From Bog-756 sp963828385 (GTDB lineage Bacteria > Actinomycetota > Acidimicrobiia > Acidimicrobiales > RAAP-2): a DNA stretch of 64,000 bases. The notes under the pieces are model-generated. The model searched no databases and was not told the origin of the DNA. It saw nothing but the letters and a program-made list of their open reading frames with translations. Below, one piece after another: positions 60,215 through 64,000 of the stretch (its first letter is position 1; the number at the start of each line of letters is the position of its first letter). The DNA lies in the NCBI GenBank assembly GCA_963828385.1, contig CAWHEF010000001.1, positions 124,001-188,000 on the forward strand. Reading direction: 5' to 3'. The translations under genes and the position numbers were made by a program.

Positions 60215-61954
60215 TCACCGGGCGAAAGGGAGGCCGGCCCACCCCGGGTCGGGTCGGCCGCCCCCGTATGCCGAGCGCAGATTGTCCAGCCACGAAACGC
60301 TGTCCGAGAGTCCGCCCGGGCGGTTCCGTGCCGACCACAGTTCCCGATAGCGATCGACGAGTGGGTCGAGCTCCGCGGCCAGCTCCGAGCGTTCCTTGTC
60401 CGGCACCGACTCGATGCGACCGTCGGTCGCCAACCGTTGGCACGCGTCTCTCACGAGGAGGCCGACCAGATCAGCGCCGAAGAGGGTCTCCTCGATGAGG
60501 AGCGATCCGTCGGTTCGAGCCGGCCGCGAACCACTTGCCGCGCTGCGGGCCCTGCCGAGGCACGCGTCGACCTCGTCCAGCTCGTCACGAGTGAGGCCTT
60601 CGGTGAGCCCTCGCCCCACCGGCAGTTGCGGATAGTAGAGGTTGGCGGTGAGCGCCGACATGTTCGGGAACTGCGGAGTGACCAGACGGTGTACGTCTCC
60701 GAGATCGAGCACGGCCCGAGCCAGTCGACCAGTGTCATCTGCAAAGACGTGAGCGCTGAGAGCCGCAGCCAGGTCGAGATCGCGGTTCGAGGACATACAC
60801 CACGAAACGGCAGCACCATAGGCGAAGGCGGGGGCACTGACCACGGCCTGCTGGAGATGTCCCATGTCCCCCCAGTCCGTGTTGAGGAACCCACCGGCGC
60901 CGTGGGCCAACGCGGCCTCTGCCGCCCGACGGCAGGTCGAGAGGGCATTGGTGACGCGGCCCACGATGCTGAGCCAGCTCGAAGTGCCGGGTGCCACCCA
61001 AAAGGACACTCCCGCGGAGCTGGCGGTTTCGCAGCGCTCGTCGAACGGGTACCAGTCGTCGTACCCCCATTCGCACACGGTCACCCCCGAGGGAAGGCGA
61101 CCGAGCAGGTCCGCCCGACCCGACACCATGTCGCCCCACATGATCATCTCGCGGCCGTCGAGCTCGGTCAGGCCGCGAAGGGTCTCCACCCAGCGGAGAT
61201 AGTCGTCGATGCGGCCGGCGGGAAGCTCCCAGGCCTCGTCGAGGCCGACGTGCACCCGACGGCTGCTGAAAGCGGGTAACAGCTCGGCCAGCAGCTCCCG
61301 CACCAGGGCCAGTGAGCCGGGGTGCCGCGGCTCGATGGTCATGGGTGGGCGGGTGATTCCGTAGGGATCGACGAACCCGTCAGGCGCGATCGCCAGGGTC
61401 CGATAGACATCGTGAGCGAGCCACCGGTTCATGTGGCCGAGACAGTTCTGGTTGGGAACGAGCTCCACATGGAACTGCCGGCAGAACTGGTCGAGCTCGA
61501 CGACCTCATCAGCGGTGAACGGGCTTGCCGTGGCGTGCACGTCGGGATGGTTCCGGTAGGCGAAGGTGTGCTCGAAGTAGAGCTGCACCTGGTTCACCTT
61601 GCACGAAGCAAGGACCATCACCAGCTCCTTCAGCGAGTCCATTGTCGGTACCTTGTCGCGGGAGATGTCCAGCATCACGCCCCGGACGGGGAGGTCGGGG
61701 TGGTCCCGGATCGTCCCGGCTGGGAGCAAACCGTCTTGGATGCGAGCCAGTTGGTCGAGCGTTGCCTGGCCATAGAAGAGTCCGGCATCGTCCCGACCGG
61801 CGAGGTCGACAGTGTCGCCGGTGATGTCCAGGACGTATCCCTGAGGCTCGAGTGAACGGTCGATCCTGGATCGGGGCGGCCTCCGGGGGACGATCTCGCC
61901 GGTGAGCTCCAGCGAGCGGGGGACGGGGAGGAGGTTCACGGGTTGAACCTTCAT
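60215..61954 (-). CDS. Glycoside hydrolase family 20 beta-hexosaminidase-like protein
   Basis: This 579-aa protein has no signal peptide and starts directly with VQPVNLLPVPRSLELTGE. The GH20b-like N-domain is followed by a TIM barrel: RGVMLDISRDKVPTMDSLKE, VQLYFEHTFAYRNHPDV and the catalytic pair D239-E240 in VHVGLDEAWEL. GH20 enzymes release beta-GlcNAc or GalNAc with substrate-assisted catalysis. The lack of a signal means the substrate is an imported oligosaccharide. It overlaps the GNAT gene (ATGA) and shares an operon with a hexosamine 1-kinase-like gene. Confidence 0.88.
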   Translation of the reverse strand: MKVQPVNLLPVPRSLELTGEIVPRRPPRSRIDRSLEPQGYVLDITGDTVDLAGRDDAGLFYGQATLDQLARIQDGLLPAGTIRDHPDLPVRGVMLDISRDKVPTMDSLKELVMVLASCKVNQVQLYFEHTFAYRNHPDVHATASPFTADEVVELDQFCRQFHVELVPNQNCLGHMNRWLAHDVYRTLAIAPDGFVDPYGITRPPMTIEPRHPGSLALVRELLAELLPAFSSRRVHVGLDEAWELPAGRIDDYLRWVETLRGLTELDGREMIMWGDMVSGRADLLGRLPSGVTVCEWGYDDWYPFDERCETASSAGVSFWVAPGTSSWLSIVGRVTNALSTCRRAAEAALAHGAGGFLNTDWGDMGHLQQAVVSAPAFAYGAAVSWCMSSNRDLDLAAALSAHVFADDTGRLARAVLDLGDVHRLVTPQFPNMSALTANLYYPQLPVGRGLTEGLTRDELDEVDACLGRARSAASGSRPARTDGSLLIEETLFGADLVGLLVRDACQRLATDGRIESVPDKERSELAAELDPLVDRYRELWSARNRPGGLSDSVSWLDNLRSAYGGGRPDPGWAGLPFAR

Positions 61955-62787
61955 CGCAGCATCTTCCGATACACGAAGAACACCTCACCCACCGTCCCAC
62001 CGAGGGCGGCGTAGGGCACGATGGGCCCGACCCAGGTGACCGCGACCTGGTCCCGTCCGCGACGACGGAGCTCGTGCAGGGCCCCGAGCAGGGCGGGGCG
62101 GCCTCTTCCCCGCCCGATGAGGTCCGGTCGGACGGCGACCGGTCCGAGTCGACCCCGGCGGTTGACCTCAAAGGCGCAGACGGCGGCGATGTCGGCCTCG
62201 CCCTCTCTCGAGAACACGAGATTTCCCTTGCCGCAGGCGCGCCGGACCTCGGCATTCCAGTTCGGCCAGTAGGCGGCGGTCCATTTCGCGAGCTCGTTGC
62301 ATTGGCGGCGATCGGCCAGCTGCCAACCCCCGGAGTCCTCAGGGATGCTTGCGAGGTCGACGTCCACGTCGAAGTTGGTCTCCACCCGAGCGTAGTGACG
62401 GCGCTCCAGCAGGCATAGCAAGGCGGTCTCGGTGCTCGGGGCTCCCGGCCAGAGGAAATAGGGCGCGTCGGCGCCCGTGGTCAGGCTCGTATGTCCGCCA
62501 GCGAGGGCCCACGACTCCGCCGTGTCGAGCAGCGCGTGCCCAAGTCCACGACCGCGGGCCTCCGCGTCGACGACGAGGAGCCGGATGCGGGCACCATCGG
62601 CGCATTCGGCGATGGCCACGACGCCGGCCGACAGATCACCGAAGACCGTCGCAGGTTGGTCCTCACTGAAGAGGGCGCCCTCCAGTTCGGAGACATCCGG
62701 CGGATCGGTGAGCGAACGCCGACAGAGCGATGCGAGCGCGCCGAGGCAGTGTCGGTCCAGCGACTCGATCGGGACCCGGGCTACCAC
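61951..62787 (-). CDS. Tandem GNAT-family acetyltransferase
   Basis: This 278-aa protein has two GNAT folds. The first has the acetyl-CoA loop VVDAEARGRGLGHALLDTAE (near residue 75-95). The second has VAVRPDLIGRGRGRPALLGAL (less its last residue; near 215-235). It transfers acetyl groups to an amine. Its GTG lies 4 bp after the kinase stop, and its stop overlaps the GH20 start. Within a hexosamine operon an amino-sugar substrate is plausible but not shown. Confidence 0.8.
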   Translation of the reverse strand: MVARVPIESLDRHCLGALASLCRRSLTDPPDVSELEGALFSEDQPATVFGDLSAGVVAIAECADGARIRLLVVDAEARGRGLGHALLDTAESWALAGGHTSLTTGADAPYFLWPGAPSTETALLCLLERRHYARVETNFDVDVDLASIPEDSGGWQLADRRQCNELAKWTAAYWPNWNAEVRRACGKGNLVFSREGEADIAAVCAFEVNRRGRLGPVAVRPDLIGRGRGRPALLGALHELRRRGRDQVAVTWVGPIVPYAALGGTVGEVFFVYRKMLR

Positions 62788-62791
62788 GAAC

Positions 62792-63913
62792 TCATCGCAG
62801 GGTTCCGCCGGTCGGCATCGAGGCGAGCAGGTCGAGCTGGGTCCGGGCCCGGTCGAGGTTCTGGACGGGTCGCGCCGTCCGGAAGTAGACGTCGCCCTCC
62901 AGCCAATCCACGAGGAAGCGCGTGGCCTGCTCGAAGGCGGCGATGGCGCCGGCGGCCGACGTGGCCGTTACCTCTTCGCTGGTGAGCAGGCCGGACGGGA
63001 TGGCCTCCAGGTAGCCGGTCACCACCTCCTCGTACAACGACGCGTCGACGGTGGCCTGATGGGTGTCCTCCCCCTCCTCGGAGACCGAGACGGTCGCCGT
63101 GCGGAGCAGGTCCCCGAGATCCCAGAACCAGGCACCGGGCATGACGGTGTCGAGGTCGACGAGGCAGACGGCGCGGCCGTCACGAAAGAGCAGGTTGTCA
63201 AGCTTGGTGTCGAAGTGGGCGACCCGCACCGGGACCCGAGCCTCGAGGTCTTCGGTCAGCTCCACGAGCCAATCGAAGGCACGGATGCGGTCCAGCTCGC
63301 TGTGAACACCAGCCGCTCGACCGAGAGGGTCGGCGGCGACGATCGCTTCGAGCGCGGCCCGCCGTCTTCGAAGATCGTGGAAGCCGGGGAGGGTCAACAC
63401 CAGCCGCGCCGGCTCGAGCCCGGAAATGGCTCCATGGAACCGGCCGAGCAGGCCGCCAGCCGAACGGGCCAGGGTCGTCTCGAGGGGGACGGAAACCGGA
63501 TCCCCGACAACCCGCCGCCAGGCGCGCCAGGGAGCCCCGTCGGTCTCTACGATCCACCGTCCGTCGGGACCTGCCACCGGCTCGGGAACGAGATCCCTGC
63601 CCGCCGTCCGGCACAGCAAGAGAAGGTTGGCAGTCAGCCCCTCGACGTCTGAGAAGACGGCGGGATTGAGGCGCTGGAGAACATAGTCACCCGACCGGGT
63701 GGTGACGTGGAACGAGTCGTTGATGTTGCCCCGCCGGATCCGGGAGACACCGGTCAGTTCGGCCCATCCGAAGCGACCTGCCACCCGCCGGGCCGACTCC
63801 GTCGTCACCGTCGGGCGGGCCTGCTGCAACGATCCGGTACCGCGCCGTGATGGGCCGTTCTGGGGAGTGGACCTCGGCCGTTGCACTCCCGGTTGTCTGC
63901 CACGAGTGGCCAC
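62792..63913 (-). CDS. N-acetylhexosamine 1-kinase-like phosphotransferase (NahK family)
   Basis: From GTG 63913 with GGAGGAGG seven bases upstream, the product is 373 aa. It has the APH-fold kinase motifs RRGNINDSFHV and YVLQRLNPAVF, the Brenner motif VAHFDTKLDNLLF (catalytic Asp) and VCLVDLDTVMPGAWFWDLGD (metal Asp). These pieces closely match NahK, which phosphorylates GlcNAc/GalNAc at C1. The frame opens eight codons earlier. As the first gene of the operon with GNAT and GH20, it would activate the sugar released by GH20. Confidence 0.82.
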   Translation of the reverse strand: MATRGRQPGVQRPRSTPQNGPSRRGTGSLQQARPTVTTESARRVAGRFGWAELTGVSRIRRGNINDSFHVTTRSGDYVLQRLNPAVFSDVEGLTANLLLLCRTAGRDLVPEPVAGPDGRWIVETDGAPWRAWRRVVGDPVSVPLETTLARSAGGLLGRFHGAISGLEPARLVLTLPGFHDLRRRRAALEAIVAADPLGRAAGVHSELDRIRAFDWLVELTEDLEARVPVRVAHFDTKLDNLLFRDGRAVCLVDLDTVMPGAWFWDLGDLLRTATVSVSEEGEDTHQATVDASLYEEVVTGYLEAIPSGLLTSEEVTATSAAGAIAAFEQATRFLVDWLEGDVYFRTARPVQNLDRARTQLDLLASMPTGGTLR

Positions 63914-64000
63914 TCGGGGGCCTCCTCCGCACGTCATCCCTTGTGGGTACCCATTCAGCTCGTGGAGGGAAGGGGCGCGGCCGAGTGCGGACAGGCCGGG

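Overview
The window is high-GC DNA from an actinobacterium. It carries a PASTA Ser/Thr-kinase/FHA/PP2C/penicillin-binding cluster, crgA, F420/flavin luciferase-like (LLM) oxidoreductases, menaquinone genes (menG, a menJ-like reductase), an Rpf-like transglycosylase and Tat-exported EfeB. Gene content and the many SD-less starts fit an Acidimicrobiia-like lineage, but that placement is inferred from content only. No phage, insertion sequence, CRISPR array or plasmid gene was seen.

Layout. 0-4.6 kb: truncated NtaA-type flavin monooxygenase, a shattered IclR regulator, a cysteine dioxygenase-rhodanese operon under a palindromic promoter, a frameshifted sulfotransferase and a beta-propeller glycosidase-like gene. 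4.7-10.8 kb: a large LuxR (LAL) regulator divergent from a methyltransferase and an alpha/beta-hydrolase-glycosyltransferase fusion. 10.9-18.3 kb: tRNA-Leu, then fhaA-fhaB-pstP-pbpA-pknB (without rodA or pknA), trpG/pabA and crgA. 18.3-29.8 kb: thiolase and thioesterase around a perfect 24-bp palindrome, a ComF relic, two LLM oxidoreductases, an SDR, a DNA glycosylase, a CBS protein, a CbiX-like chelatase, an Rpf-like secreted protein and a badly frameshifted glmS. 29.8-36.5 kb: a PspC-containing two-component system, PspC and DUF1707 proteins, and a MacB/FtsX-type ABC exporter. 36.5-38.7 kb: alkylation repair (AdaA-AlkA fusion plus Ogt). 38.7-43.1 kb: menG, a UbiA-like gene and uxaC in one operon, divergent from a menJ-like gene. 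43-47.4 kb: a MarR-methyltransferase fusion, an amine oxidase, DUF1810 and PhzF. 47.5-55.7 kb: a large secreted subtilase, a beta-helix protein and EfeO-EfeB. 55.7-60.1 kb: an MFS exporter and its TetR regulator with an operator and a 16-bp tandem repeat, then lysS and tRNA-Lys. 60.2-63.9 kb: a compact operon for anomeric hexosamine kinase, GNAT and GH20.

Two themes cut across the window. First, eight genes are broken by indels although their sequence is otherwise well preserved. They include the normally essential glmS and lysS, so many of these frameshifts are probably sequence errors rather than real decay. Second, many genes have a TANNNT -10 element 6-9 nt before the start codon and no Shine-Dalgarno sequence, which predicts leaderless mRNAs.

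The most unusual candidates are the hydrolase-glycosyltransferase fusion locus, the MarR-methyltransferase fusion with its own leaderless promoter, the subtilase/beta-helix/EfeOB export locus without EfeU, the cytoplasmic GH20/hexosamine-kinase operon, and several perfect palindromic operators.
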